Shown here piece after piece: positions 1-9,073 of a stretch of DNA of 64,000 bases. A program made the translations under genes and the position numbers. The stretch comes from CAVTWS01 sp963732655 (GTDB lineage: Bacteria; Actinomycetota; Acidimicrobiia; Acidimicrobiales; SHLQ01). A model generated the notes under the pieces. The model made no database searches and was not told the DNA's origin. It saw only the letters and a program-made list of their open reading frames with translations. The stretch covers positions 248,001 to 312,000 of the forward strand of contig CAVTAI010000013.1 in the NCBI GenBank assembly GCA_963732655.1, in the 5' to 3' direction. The number at the start of each line of letters is the position of its first letter. The first letter of the stretch is position 1.

Positions 1-288
1 GTCGGCGATCATCGACCGGATCGACGACGTGCGGCCGGCGTCGTCGCCGATAGGGGCGCGGACGTGGCGCACGCCGTCCGGCACGCGGTCCAACCCGTCG
101 GCGGCGATGTCTTCGTCGTTCCGGAAGTCGACGATGACAGCTACTCCGAAGCCGCGGAGGCGGGTGAGATCATCGTCGGTCGCGGCGCCGAGGTGGCCGG
201 ACCGGAACAGGGCACCCGACCGGACGGACCGGCCGTCGACCGTCGGGAGCCCACCGAGTTCACGAAAGTTGTCGACGCCTTCGAGCAT
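1..288 (-). CDS. Protein tyrosine phosphatase (Y_phosphatase3 type), C-terminus outside window
   Basis: Reading the minus strand from the ATG at 288 gives 96 in-frame codons running off the window edge. The N-terminus shows the hallmarks of atypical bacterial tyrosine phosphatases: NFRELGG at residues 7-13, then VRSGALFRSGHL and a VIVDFRNDED segment, corresponding to the family pattern NFRDLGG...R.G.lFRS..L...vvDLR...E. The catalytic HCxxGKDRT loop lies beyond the window, so activity cannot be judged. An AGGA lies about ten bases upstream of the ATG. The gene points away from the ABC transporter operon and is probably not functionally tied to it. Family members dephosphorylate phosphotyrosine or phosphoinositides; the substrate here is unknown. 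Confidence 0.8.
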   Translation of the reverse strand, partial: MLEGVDNFRELGGLPTVDGRSVRSGALFRSGHLGAATDDDLTRLRGFGVAVIVDFRNDEDIAADGLDRVPDGVRHVRAPIGDDAGRTSSIRSMIAD

Positions 289-377
289 GATCGCCGTCCT
301 GGTCGGAGCTCCGTTGAGCTGGTCGGGATGAACCTACGGGTTCGGCAGGGGGGACGCGTGACGGCGGGAGCGACGTC

Positions 378-406
378 TTGGTGCCGTCGGTCACATGACC
401 TAGGCT
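378..406 (+). promoter_or_regulatory. Putative sigma-70-type promoter of the peptide ABC operon
   Basis: TTGGTG (378-383), a 17-base spacer and TAGGCT (401-406) lie about 58 bases upstream of the GTG start at 464. The -10 fits the actinobacterial TAnnnT pattern, and a very similar TTGGTC-18-TAGGTT pair precedes the gene at 17754. It is inferred from sequence only. Confidence 0.4.
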
Positions 407-463
407 CCGCGGACCCGGCCTGCTGCGCTCGTCAGTGGGCTGCGGTCAGACCGTGGAGGAACC

Positions 464-2200
464 GTGGCAACGCTTCAACTCGATCCGTCGACTGGTGATG
501 ACCTGCCCCCTGTTCGGCGCCGCAGCCGTCGCTCGGCACTGACGGCCCTGCTGGTCGCCGTGGCGCTCGTCGCGGCGGCGTGCGGAGGCGATGACGACGA
601 CGACGCGACCAGCGAACCCGCAGCATCCGAGGAGACGGCCGCGACCGACGACGGGACCGACGAGGCCCCGAGCGATTCGACCGAGCCACCGTCGGACCCT
701 GCGGCCGACGTCACGACGACCACGGCGGTCGCCGTCGCCGAAGGTCTGCCCGAAGGGGCCGACCCCGACGGTGTCCTTCGCATCGGCTACGACCTCATCT
801 CCTCGGCCCGCGCCGGGGGCATCACCTTCGACCTCACCGCCATCACCGGCAACCTCACCGACGTCGGCATGCTCTACACGGTGTACGGCGGCCTGTTGCG
901 GCGCACCGCCGCCGGCGAGATGGTCCCCGATCTCGCCGAGAACGTCGAGATCGTCGACGACGCCACGATCCTGATCACGTTGCGCGAGGGGCTGACGTAC
1001 TCCGACGGCACGCCGTTCGACGCCGACGCCGTCAAGGCCGGCTTCGAGCTGCTGCTCACCGACGGCGATCCGGCGGCCTTCATCGAGGCGTACTTCAACC
1101 TCCAGACGATCGACGTCGTGAGCCCGATCGAGGTCCAGCTCAACATCGGAGCAGGCGCCGCGGCGGCGTGGCACGACACGTTCATGGGGTCGTGGGAGAC
1201 CATGATCATGAAGCCGGGCCACACCGACCACCAGAACCCGATCGGCGCGGGCCCGATGGTGCTGACGGAGTGGCGGCCGGAGCAGTCGATGTCCTTCGAA
1301 CCCAATCCCACGTACTGGGACGCCGACTCCATCACCCTCGGCGGGCTCGAGGTCGTGCACACCGTCGACCCGGTCTCGGTGACCAACGGCATCCGGTCCG
1401 ATCAGATCGACGTGGGGACCATCGACGCCATCCAGGCGGCACAGTTCGAGGACGACGAGCTCCTCGTCCTCCCCGGCCAGGACCGGGCCGTGCACTTCAT
1501 GACGTGCAAACGTGACGCGCCGCTGGACGACGTCCTGGTCCGCCAGGCGCTGAACCTCGCCGTCGACCGGGAGACGCTCAACGAGGTGGCCTACAACGGC
1601 CTGGCCAGTCCCATGACCGGGTTGTGGCCGGAGGGCCACCAGTTCGACAACCCGGACGTCACCACCGAATACGACCCTGATCGGGCCCGCGAACTGCTCG
1701 CCGAGGCCGGGTACGGCGACGGCCTCGAGGTCGACCTCTACGTCATCCAGGCCGAGCCGATGCCGACAGTGGCCGAGGTCGTCCAGCAGATGTTCGCCGA
1801 CGTCGGCGTCACCCTGAACATCATCCCGTCGCCGAACTACGTCGACGAATTCCTCACGGCCCAGCAGCCGGGGCTGGGGCTCGTTCCCGCCTGGGGCGCC
1901 AACCGAGGCGAGTTCGGTCAGTGGAGTGGCGAAGTCCGCGGCAACACCTGCAACTACGTCGATCCCGAGATCGATGCCATGGTCGCCGAGCTCAACACGC
2001 TGAGTGACAGTGACCCCCGCACCACCGAGCTGTGGCACGAGCTGGAGGCGAAGATCATGGGCGAGGATTCGCTGAGCATCTTCCTGCTGTTCGGTTCGCT
2101 CACCGCGGCCATCGACACCGACCGGGTGGCTCTGTTCACGCCCGTGCCCTTCCTCATCCTCTGGCCCGACCTCCGCGCCAGCGCGGTGCGGGCCGGCTGA
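464..2200 (+). CDS. ABC transporter substrate-binding lipoprotein, family 5 (peptide/nickel type)
   Basis: This 578-residue secreted solute-binding protein of the SBP_bac_5 family captures peptides or related solutes for the downstream permease-ATPase genes. The N-terminus has a basic stretch (VRRRSRRS), a hydrophobic core and a lipobox ending at Cys40 (LVAAAC), followed by an Asp/Glu/Thr/Ser-rich linker to about residue 100, as often seen in acidimicrobial lipoproteins. The mature part has the usual features: a LAENVEIVDDATILITLREGL-like region, then VRQALNLAVDR near residue 360. The start is GTG at 464 behind GGAGGA (455-460), a short spacing of three bases. It opens the operon 464-6268. 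The ligand cannot be told from sequence; dipeptide, oligopeptide and nickel binders share this fold. Confidence 0.9.
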   Translation: MATLQLDPSTGDDLPPVRRRSRRSALTALLVAVALVAAACGGDDDDDATSEPAASEETAATDDGTDEAPSDSTEPPSDPAADVTTTTAVAVAEGLPEGADPDGVLRIGYDLISSARAGGITFDLTAITGNLTDVGMLYTVYGGLLRRTAAGEMVPDLAENVEIVDDATILITLREGLTYSDGTPFDADAVKAGFELLLTDGDPAAFIEAYFNLQTIDVVSPIEVQLNIGAGAAAAWHDTFMGSWETMIMKPGHTDHQNPIGAGPMVLTEWRPEQSMSFEPNPTYWDADSITLGGLEVVHTVDPVSVTNGIRSDQIDVGTIDAIQAAQFEDDELLVLPGQDRAVHFMTCKRDAPLDDVLVRQALNLAVDRETLNEVAYNGLASPMTGLWPEGHQFDNPDVTTEYDPDRARELLAEAGYGDGLEVDLYVIQAEPMPTVAEVVQQMFADVGVTLNIIPSPNYVDEFLTAQQPGLGLVPAWGANRGEFGQWSGEVRGNTCNYVDPEIDAMVAELNTLSDSDPRTTELWHELEAKIMGEDSLSIFLLFGSLTAAIDTDRVALFTPVPFLILWPDLRASAVRAG

Positions 2201-2242
2201 GCTGGCTCGACCGATGCCGGGAGCTGAATCCAGGAGTGGTCT

Positions 2243-3190
2243 GTGCTGCCGGTGATCGGCCGGCGCCTGCTCCTGCTCGTTCCGACGCTGCTGCTGGTCA
2301 GCTTCGGCGTGTTTTCGCTCATCGTCCTCGTTCCGGGCGACCCGGCCACGACCCTGGCCGGCGGGCAGAACGCGACGCCGGAGCGGATCGAGCTGGTGCG
2401 CGACGAGTTGGGTCTCGACGACCCGTTCCTCGTGCAGTACGGGCGGTGGCTGGGCGGCGCCGTCCGGCTGGACTTCGGTAACAGCCTCGACTCGGGCGAG
2501 TCGGTGATGAGCGAGATCTCGGCTCGCCTGCCCGTCACGTTGAGCATCGTGCTCGGCGCTCTCGTGATCGGGCTCATCGTGGGGATCCCCCTCGGATTGA
2601 TCTCCGGCGCCCGGGCCGGAGGATGGCTTGATCGAGCCCTGCTGGCCTTCACCAGCACCGCGCTGGCCGTCCCGAACTTCGTGCTGGCGATCGTGCTGAT
2701 CAACTACTTCGCCAACCGGTGGGGGTGGTTCGACGCCGTCGGCTTCACCCGACTCTCCGAGTCCTTTACCGGCTGGCTGAAGTCGCTGGTCTTGCCATCG
2801 CTGGCCCTCGGCATCGGGGTCGCCGCCCGGCTGGCCCGCCAGTTGCGCAGCGGCGTCCTCGACGTGCTGGAACAGCCGTACGTGCGGACGGCGTGGGCCA
2901 AGGGCTGCCCGGCGTACCGGGTCATCGGCAAACACGTGCTCAAGAACGCCGTCCAGTCGACCGTGACGGTCGCCGGGCTCATCCTCGGCGGCATGATCGG
3001 CGGGGCGGTCATCATCGAGCGGATCTTCGCCTCGCCCGGAGTCGGCGAGTACCTGGTGCAGTCCATCACCGCTCAGGACCTCCCGGTGATCCAGGCTGCC
3101 GCGGTCCTGTTCGTGCTCGCCTTCGCCGTCATCAACGTCGTCGTCGATCTCCTGTATGGCTGGCTCGACCCCAGGGTCACGGTCTCGTGA
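2243..3190 (+). CDS. Peptide/nickel ABC transporter permease 1 (DppB/OppB type)
   Basis: This 315-residue inner-membrane permease has six predicted membrane segments. The first is at residues 8-30 and is followed by the VPGDPA motif typical of DppB/OppB. The cytoplasmic EAA loop that docks on the ATPase is visible near residues 210-230 (RTAWAKGCPAYRVIGKHVLKNA). The start is GTG at 2243 with GGAG about eight bases upstream, 42 bases after the binding protein. The length is normal for the family. It should pair with the permease half of the following fusion protein. The stop codon at 3188-3190 lies in the loop of a perfect 7-bp hairpin (3181-3198). Confidence 0.92.
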   Translation: MLPVIGRRLLLLVPTLLLVSFGVFSLIVLVPGDPATTLAGGQNATPERIELVRDELGLDDPFLVQYGRWLGGAVRLDFGNSLDSGESVMSEISARLPVTLSIVLGALVIGLIVGIPLGLISGARAGGWLDRALLAFTSTALAVPNFVLAIVLINYFANRWGWFDAVGFTRLSESFTGWLKSLVLPSLALGIGVAARLARQLRSGVLDVLEQPYVRTAWAKGCPAYRVIGKHVLKNAVQSTVTVAGLILGGMIGGAVIIERIFASPGVGEYLVQSITAQDLPVIQAAAVLFVLAFAVINVVVDLLYGWLDPRVTVS

Positions 3191-3219
3191 GCGAGACCCA
3201 TGAGCACGGTCTCGTGAGC
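3178..3219 (+). repeat. 15-bp direct repeat with a stop-codon hairpin between two permease genes
   Basis: CACGGTCTCGTGAGC occurs at 3178-3192 and again at 3205-3219, offset by 27 bases. The first copy continues into a perfect hairpin GGTCTCG-TGAG-CGAGACC (3181-3198), and the loop carries the TGA of the upstream permease. The GTG at 3187 also opens a 14-codon ORF ending at the TGA of 3229-3231, inside the next gene's ATG. It may aid translational coupling. Confidence 0.5.
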
Positions 3220-3227
3220 AAGGTCCG

Positions 3228-5198
3228 ATGAACTCCGCGCCGGTCGCCGCGTCACACTGGCGGACCACGTGGCGACGGTTCCGCCGTCAGCGGGTGGCCA
3301 TGATCGCCCTGGCCTTCATCGTGATCGTCATCGTCATGGCCGTGTTCGCTCCGATCGTGGCCACCCACCATCCCGTGGACGACGAGGACTTCCTCAACCG
3401 GTTTGCCGGCCCGTCGTCCGACCACTTGCTCGGAACCGACGACCTCGGCCGTGACACGTTCTCGCGGCTCGTGTACGGCGCCCGCACCACCATGCTGATC
3501 TCGGTCGTCACGGTGCTGATCAGCTCGCTCATCGCCGTTCCGGTCGGCTTGGCCTCGGGGTACTTCTCGGGCAAGGTCGACGTGATCGTGATGCGAGTCG
3601 TCGACGCCGTCATGTCGATCCCGCCGTTGGTGCTGGCTCTGGCCGTCGCCGGCATCCTCGGACCGGGTACCCGCAACCTGATCATCGCCCTGATCGTCGT
3701 CATCGTGCCGGGGTTCGTCAGGCTGGTGCGCGGGACTGCGCTGGCCGTTCGCGAGGAGGGCTATGTCGAAGCGTCCCGTGCCATCGGGACCAAACCGCGC
3801 GTGGTCATGCTCCGTCGGGTGCTCCCCCACGCCCTGTCACCCCTGCTGGTCCAGGTGTCCGTCGCCCTCGGCACGATCATCGTCGTCGAGGCATCGCTGA
3901 GCTACCTGGGCCTCGGCAGCCCCCCGCCGAACGCGTCGTGGGGTTCCATGCTCAAGGACGGCTTCACGTTGATGGCGATCGACGTGAACCAGATCCTGAT
4001 TCCCGGCATCACCATCGCGCTGACCACGCTGGCCTTCAACGCCATCGGCGACGGGTTGCGAGACGCCGTCACGGGTTCGGGGCAGCACCGACGGCAATCG
4101 GGTGACGCCCTGGGCATCACCTCGGTGCCGGTGCCGGAGGTGGCCGCACGGCTCGCGTCGGCAGCCGGCGGGACAGGCGGCGGCGAGCGTGCACTGCTCT
4201 CCATCCGCAACCTCACCGTCGGATTCGACACGCCCGGTGGCCTGGTGCGGGTGGTCGAGAACGTCGATCTCGACGTGCGCCGCGGCGAGGTGCTCGGCGT
4301 GGTCGGGGAGAGCGGGTGCGGCAAGACGGTCACCGCCCAATCGATCCTGCGGCTGCTGCCGTCACCCCCCGCCCGCATCTTGAGCGGCGAGATCCGGTTC
4401 GAGGGCCGTGACCTGCTCCGGTGCACCAACCGCCAGATGCGCGACATCCGGGGTCGCGACATCGCCATGATCTTCCAGGACCCCATGGCCAGCCTCAACC
4501 CGGCCTTCACGATCGGCGACCAGATCGTGGAGGCGCAGCGACTCCACGCCAAGGTGACCAAGTCCGCGGCGCGCAGTCGGGCGGTCGAGTTGCTCGATCT
4601 CGTCGGCATCCCCGATGCCCGACGCCGGCTCGACGACTACCCGCACACCTTCTCGGGCGGAATGCGCCAGCGAGCCCTCATCGCCATGGCGCTGGCCAAT
4701 CGCCCGAAGCTCCTGATCGCCGACGAGCCGACGACGGCGCTCGACGTCACCGTTCAGGCCCAGATCCTCGAGCTGCTGCGAGACCTGCGGGATGCCTTCG
4801 ACATGTCCGTGTTGTTCGTGACCCACGATCTCGGGGTCGTCCAGGAGCTGTGCGATCGCGTGGTCGTGATGTATGCCGGTCAGGTCGTCGAGACGGCGCC
4901 GGTGACGGACGTGTTCAGCCGCCCGCAGCACCCCTACACGACGGCCTTGCTGGAATCGCGACCGCGGCTCGGCGGCGTGGCCGAACGACTCACGGCCATA
5001 CCCGGCATCGTGCCGGCCCCCGGCTCCATGCCGACGGGATGCCGCTTCCAGGACCGCTGCCCGATGGTCGGCGACGAGTGCCGGCATGCTCCGGTCGACC
5101 TCGTGATGCTCGGCGACGAACGGGCGGCTCGTTGTGTTTTGGTGGGTCGTGGCGAGCCGGACTCGCCATTGTCTGCCGAAGGTGCAGCGACGTCGTGA
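3228..5198 (+). CDS. Fused peptide ABC permease 2 (DppC type) and ATPase (DppD type)
   Basis: This 656-residue fusion joins two normally separate subunits. Residues 1-285 are a DppC-like permease: a first membrane segment at 25-45, LLGTDDLGRDTFSRL near 65, and an EAA loop around 180-200. After a linker of about 35 residues comes an oligopeptide-type ATPase with Walker A GESGCGKT (about 360), signature FSGGMRQR, Walker B LLIADEPT, and a switch His in FVTHD. The C-terminal Cys-containing extension (GCRFQDRCPM) is the oligo_HPY region seen in DppD/OppD. Start: ATG at 3228. Such permease-ATPase fusions are known in actinobacteria. The downstream ATPase starts inside this gene's stop, so expression is coupled. 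Confidence 0.9.
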   Translation: MNSAPVAASHWRTTWRRFRRQRVAMIALAFIVIVIVMAVFAPIVATHHPVDDEDFLNRFAGPSSDHLLGTDDLGRDTFSRLVYGARTTMLISVVTVLISSLIAVPVGLASGYFSGKVDVIVMRVVDAVMSIPPLVLALAVAGILGPGTRNLIIALIVVIVPGFVRLVRGTALAVREEGYVEASRAIGTKPRVVMLRRVLPHALSPLLVQVSVALGTIIVVEASLSYLGLGSPPPNASWGSMLKDGFTLMAIDVNQILIPGITIALTTLAFNAIGDGLRDAVTGSGQHRRQSGDALGITSVPVPEVAARLASAAGGTGGGERALLSIRNLTVGFDTPGGLVRVVENVDLDVRRGEVLGVVGESGCGKTVTAQSILRLLPSPPARILSGEIRFEGRDLLRCTNRQMRDIRGRDIAMIFQDPMASLNPAFTIGDQIVEAQRLHAKVTKSAARSRAVELLDLVGIPDARRRLDDYPHTFSGGMRQRALIAMALANRPKLLIADEPTTALDVTVQAQILELLRDLRDAFDMSVLFVTHDLGVVQELCDRVVVMYAGQVVETAPVTDVFSRPQHPYTTALLESRPRLGGVAERLTAIPGIVPAPGSMPTGCRFQDRCPMVGDECRHAPVDLVMLGDERAARCVLVGRGEPDSPLSAEGAATS

Positions 5199-6268
5199 GC
5201 TCGACGGAGTCGGTGGACGCGCACCCTTGTCGCGATGAACAGCGTGACCTCGTGCTGGAGATGCGCGACGTCGAGATGCACTTCGCCCGGCGCAGCGCGC
5301 TGACTCGGCGGACAGTCGGCCATGTCCGTGCCGTCGACGGCGTCAACCTCGCCCTGAGCCGGAGCGAGACCATCGGCGTGGTCGGCGAATCCGGCTCGGG
5401 TAAGTCGACCCTGGGGCGCCTGGCCCTCGGTCTGCTCAACCCGACCGCCGGTCGGGTTCTCGTCGCCGGCACCGACCTGTCCACGCTTCGGGGTGAGGCG
5501 AGGCTGAAGATGCGGCGCCGGGTGCAGTTCGTCTTCCAGGATCCCTACTCGTCGCTCGACCCGTTCGCGACGGTGGGAGACTCGATAGCCGAGCCGTTGC
5601 GGGCCCACGGCCTGGGCACCAAGGCCGCCCACCGCGAGACCGTGGCCGAACTGCTCGGCCAGGTCGGCCTCGACATCGGCGCAGCCCACCGGTACCCGCC
5701 GTCGTTCTCGGGCGGGCAGCTCCAGCGGATCGCCATCGCTCGGGCGCTGGCCCTCGGCCCGGAGTTGATCGTCCTCGACGAGCCGGTGAGCTCGCTCGAC
5801 GTCTCCACCCAGGCCGAGGTCGTGAACCTGCTGGGCGACCTCCAGCGCGACACCGGCGTCGCCTTCGTCTTCATCGGTCACGATCTCGCGGTCGTCGACC
5901 ATCTGTCGAGCCGCATCGCGGTGATGTACCTGGGCAAGATCGTCGAGAGCGGGCCCACCCGCTCCGTCGTCGACGCTCCGAAGCACCCGTACACGCTCGC
6001 TCTCCTCTCCGCGGTGCCGAGAGCCGAGCTGAGCGAGAGCCGCCGGGAGCGGATCGTCCTACGTGGCGACCTCCCGTCGTCGACGCTCGAGATCGCTGGG
6101 TGCTCGTTCCAGACTCGGTGCCCGTTCGCCATGGACGTGTGCCGATCGGTTCCGCCGCCCCCGGTCACGGCCGACGACGACTCGACGAGCTGGTGCCACC
6201 TCCACACGGAAGGCCCCGCGCTCGGCGGTCGCACGCTCCTCGGGCTCGAGGTCCCGTCTGGCCAATAG
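5195..6268 (+). CDS. Peptide ABC transporter ATPase 2 (DppF/OppF type)
   Basis: This 357-residue cytoplasmic ATPase forms the second nucleotide-binding subunit of the importer. Visible motifs are Walker A GESGSGKST, signature FSGGQLQR, Walker B LIVLDEP, switch His in FIGHD, and a C-terminal GCSFQTRCPF extension. The start chosen is GTG at 5195, which overlaps the upstream TGA (GTGA, 5195-5198) and has GAAGGTG about ten bases before it. Longer upstream extensions in this frame lie antiparallel or out of frame within the fusion gene and are not credible. It is the last gene of the operon 464-6268; a short hairpin follows at 6424. Confidence 0.92.
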   Translation: MSSTESVDAHPCRDEQRDLVLEMRDVEMHFARRSALTRRTVGHVRAVDGVNLALSRSETIGVVGESGSGKSTLGRLALGLLNPTAGRVLVAGTDLSTLRGEARLKMRRRVQFVFQDPYSSLDPFATVGDSIAEPLRAHGLGTKAAHRETVAELLGQVGLDIGAAHRYPPSFSGGQLQRIAIARALALGPELIVLDEPVSSLDVSTQAEVVNLLGDLQRDTGVAFVFIGHDLAVVDHLSSRIAVMYLGKIVESGPTRSVVDAPKHPYTLALLSAVPRAELSESRRERIVLRGDLPSSTLEIAGCSFQTRCPFAMDVCRSVPPPPVTADDDSTSWCHLHTEGPALGGRTLLGLEVPSGQ

Positions 6269-6423
6269 CCGGGCGGGTCGCGCCATGGCGCCGGCGGAGT
6301 GGGGCTGGTCAGAGATTCCATGGCCTTGGGCCGCCACGACGGATGAGAATGGTGTCCGGCGGTCGCGCCAGGCCCCGGCCTGTGCCGGTGTGGCTTGGCC
6401 ATCCCGGTGCAGCCACGATGAGC

Positions 6424-6438
6424 GCCGGCGAAGCCGGC
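6424..6438. terminator. Weak terminator-like hairpin in the 6269-6487 intergenic region
   Basis: GCCGGC-GAA-GCCGGC forms a perfect 6-bp stem with a 3-base loop between the converging ABC operon and the hypothetical gene at 6488-7027. There is no T tract, so termination is only suggested by position. I see nothing else in the 219-base gap. Confidence 0.3.
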
Positions 6439-6487
6439 ACCTCCAGAAACTCGCCCGAACGGAGCGAGCGAGTGAGGGTGATTCTCC

Positions 6488-7027
6488 TCAGAGCCAGCTG
6501 ACCCGGGCCGAGGTGATGTCGTCGCCGTCGGGGGCGACGGCGAGGCGGCCCTGGTGAACCTGATCGAGAAGGTGTCGGGCGGCGGCCACGATCGCGGGCG
6601 TCGCCTCACTGATGCGTTCGATGTCGGCGCCGGACACGTCGGCGGGGTCGACCCGGGCGTCGGCCAACACGGGGCCGAGGTCGCGCAGCTGCTCCTCCAA
6701 CCAGTCGAAGGGCGAGGCGCTGAGCTCGGGGACGAACGTGCGCCGGCCGGGCTCCCACCCGCGGAAGCGGGGGTGGTGGTGGGTTCGGTCGAACGAGCCG
6801 ACGGGCCCGTCGACGGACTCGAGCAGGTCGATTCGCCACAGCGGCTCGTCCACGATGATGGGACGCGATGCGTAGATCGAGCCGTCGATCTGGCCGGCCG
6901 TCAGCCGGCGGAGTTCGAGACGGACACCACGCTCCGCGCCTTCCTGGCCGGGCTCCGGCGAGGGATCCACGAAGTAGAGGTCGCTCAGCACCATCGCCAC
7001 CTTCTCGAACCCGAACATCTGCAGCAT
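6488..7027 (-). CDS. Conserved-looking hypothetical protein, 179 aa
   Basis: I do not recognise this family. The 179-residue soluble protein has no signal peptide or membrane segment. It begins MLQMFGFEKVAMVLSDLYFV, has an aromatic and His-rich middle (RTHHHPRFRGW near residues 80-90), and ends in an acidic, alpha-helical tail. It starts at ATG 7027, eight bases after the stop of the APH-like gene at 7036, and so is probably co-transcribed with it and with the MerR gene upstream. Codon use resembles its neighbours. The FDRTHHHPRFRGWEP stretch could be a metal or substrate site, but that is a guess. Confidence 0.7.
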   Translation of the reverse strand: MLQMFGFEKVAMVLSDLYFVDPSPEPGQEGAERGVRLELRRLTAGQIDGSIYASRPIIVDEPLWRIDLLESVDGPVGSFDRTHHHPRFRGWEPGRRTFVPELSASPFDWLEEQLRDLGPVLADARVDPADVSGADIERISEATPAIVAAARHLLDQVHQGRLAVAPDGDDITSARVSWL

Positions 7028-7035
7028 GGGAATCC

Positions 7036-8104
7036 TCAGGTCAGCGCGGCTCGCATGGCCGAGACGGTGTCGAGGTCGTCGAGCAAGGTGATCGACCGGT
7101 TGCGGAACGCGTCCGAGAACGCTCGTTGATCCTCGCCGTTGTACGGAGGGACCAGCGACAGGAACGAGGCGAGCACGGTGTAGGCGCTGTGCACGCGGAT
7201 GGCACGCCAGGCGTCGTCGACGCTGATGGGGGTTCCGCCGAGCGATCGGCGAACCTCGAGGTAGTGCTCGACGAGCGAATGCTCCGACGCTCGGCGATCC
7301 TCGGCGGTCATCGACATCGACAGGAAGTAGCCGACATCGCGCATGGGGCTCATGATGGTCGTCAAACCCCAGTCGAGGAACCCGACGCGCGAGCCGTCGA
7401 CGAAGACGTTGCCGATGTGCGTGTCGCCGTGGATCAGCGTCTGCGGGCCGGCGTCCCAGAGGTCGATCACCGCCTGCGGGTTCGCGATGTACATCTCACC
7501 GACGGCGACATAGGAGTCGGACAGGATGTCGCGGTTCGTGTCGATGACGTGCCGCAGCATGTTCGACGTGAACTCGCTCGCGCTGGCCGGGTTCGACATC
7601 ACCCACGGCCGCACGGCATCGAGTCGTGACTGGTCCTCGAACCGCACGTGTAGGTGCGCCAGGTCGGTGAGCGCCCCGGCGGCGAGGTCGGGGGAGATGC
7701 ATTGGATGCCGTCCATGATCGAACAACCGCTGGCCATGAGATCTTCGAGCAGGATCACGAACGCGCCATCGGCGTCGGCCTCGGCGACGTAGCTGATCGG
7801 CGTGCGCATCGGCAGCGATGTTCGCGAGGTCACGGTAGAAACGCGCCTCCCGGGCGCCCATGCCGGTCGACCCGATCGCCTGCCGGTGGTCGGCGTCGAG
7901 CGACGCCATCTTGCAGAACAGCCGATCCGGCGCCCCGGCCGGCACGTCGTAGGTGAGGCCGAGGTTGACGTGGTGGTTGGTGGAGCCACGTTGTCCGAGC
8001 ACCTGGACCTCGGCCACCTGCGCGCCCGGATGGTGCCGCTGCAGCGCCTCCGACACCCACTCCGATGTCAGGCCGTCGAGATCGATCGGTACCGATGAGA
8101 CCAT
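7036..8104 (-). pseudogene. Aminoglycoside phosphotransferase/ecdysteroid kinase-like protein, one frameshift
   Basis: Two frames together give one kinase-fold protein of about 355 residues. The N-terminal part from ATG 8104 (MVSSVPIDLDGLTSEWV) runs through LGQRGSTNHHVNLGLTY and EARFYRDLA, and the second frame resumes at LPMRTPISYVAEAD. Kinase landmarks follow in the second frame: LIHGDTHIGNVFVDG (the catalytic HGD..xxN loop) and VGFLDWG (metal-binding D). The total length, 1069 bases, is one more than a multiple of three, consistent with one inserted base near 7821. AAGGGG precedes the ATG. The family phosphorylates small molecules and is often drug-related. The frameshift may be a sequence error, in which case the gene is intact. 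It lies between a MerR regulator and a hypothetical gene on the same strand. Confidence 0.75.
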
Positions 8105-8235
8105 GCCAGCACCCCTTCCGGTGAGGTTACTGCAGGGGAGGCTGGACCATGAGCGTCGGCTCAGGGGCCCCCAGGTGGCGCAGGTGGGCACGCCAACCGC
8201 CACGTCCGACGCCGTCGAGGCTGATGCGACGGTCG

Positions 8236-9066
8236 TCAGCTGAAGGGCACGAGAACCTTGGCGACGGGTTGTTCGTGGCCGCCGGCTGATTCCACCGTGA
8301 ACAAGGGTGGGATGGAGAGAAGCTGGACCCGGAACGGCATCTCGACATGACGGCCGGACCCCGTGAGCCAACCCATCACGGCATGGACGACGTACACGAG
8401 CTCATCGAGAGGGCCGATGTGGGTAGCGGTGGCCATCTCGCACCCGGGCAGAGTTGTCTGGTCGAACTCGGAGCCCAGATCGGCGCCGTCGGCAACTGGC
8501 AGACACGCGTCCTCGGTGGTGCGTTGCTCGTCGGCGGAGTGGATCACCAGGATCGGTTGGGCGGAGGGCACCGTTCCGTGCTGCATCAGCCTTGTCGCGA
8601 GTCGAGCCAGAGCAGCGGCTTCGGCGACAGCACCGAGTTTCGACGGTACGTCAAGGTGTTCCCTCACCACGCGGATCGCGGGAACCCTTTCGATGGTGAT
8701 GTCGTACATGTCGTCGATCTCCTTCGTGATCAGCGCCTCGATGAGCACGAGCCGACGTTTGGCATCATCGAACTGCCCGGTCAACCGATCACGATGAGCA
8801 CCGAGCAGGCCGCGGACTCTCTCGTGGTCGGCGGCCAGGAGGCACGCGATGTCAACGAGGGGCATACCGACGTTTCGGAGGGAGACGATCGCCGACGCCG
8901 TTCGGATCTGGTGCGAGTGGTAGTACCGGTAGCCCGTTCTCCGATCGATTCGGGCCGGCTCGAGAATTCCGACGTCGTGGTAGTGACGCAGGGTCTTCAC
9001 GCTCACCTGACACATCCGTGCGAACTGGCCGATCGGCATCTCCACAACGTCGCTGGGACCGTTCAT
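8236..9066 (-). CDS. MerR-family regulator with GyrI-like effector domain
   Basis: This 276-residue transcription factor has an N-terminal MerR winged helix (residues 8-75: MPIGQFARMC, KTLRHYHDVGILEP, RTGYRYY), a linker coiled coil, and a C-terminal GyrI-like ligand-binding domain from about residue 115 (YDITIERVPAIRVV). I start it at ATG 9066 because a MerR-type promoter/operator (9074-9104) places the transcript start almost on this ATG; a longer frame to 9165 would run through the operator. Such proteins sense small amphipathic or cationic drugs. The downstream same-strand APH-like gene is a plausible target, so this may be a drug-response unit. Confidence 0.9.
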   Translation of the reverse strand: MNGPSDVVEMPIGQFARMCQVSVKTLRHYHDVGILEPARIDRRTGYRYYHSHQIRTASAIVSLRNVGMPLVDIACLLAADHERVRGLLGAHRDRLTGQFDDAKRRLVLIEALITKEIDDMYDITIERVPAIRVVREHLDVPSKLGAVAEAAALARLATRLMQHGTVPSAQPILVIHSADEQRTTEDACLPVADGADLGSEFDQTTLPGCEMATATHIGPLDELVYVVHAVMGWLTGSGRHVEMPFRVQLLSIPPLFTVESAGGHEQPVAKVLVPFS

Positions 9067-9073
9067 ACCGTGC

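Noticed and set aside
446..3268. 940-aa open frame on the minus strand across the binding protein and permease genes
   Set aside because: Low-complexity Arg/Asp/His-rich translation typical of an antisense frame in high-GC DNA; the plus strand has clear domains.
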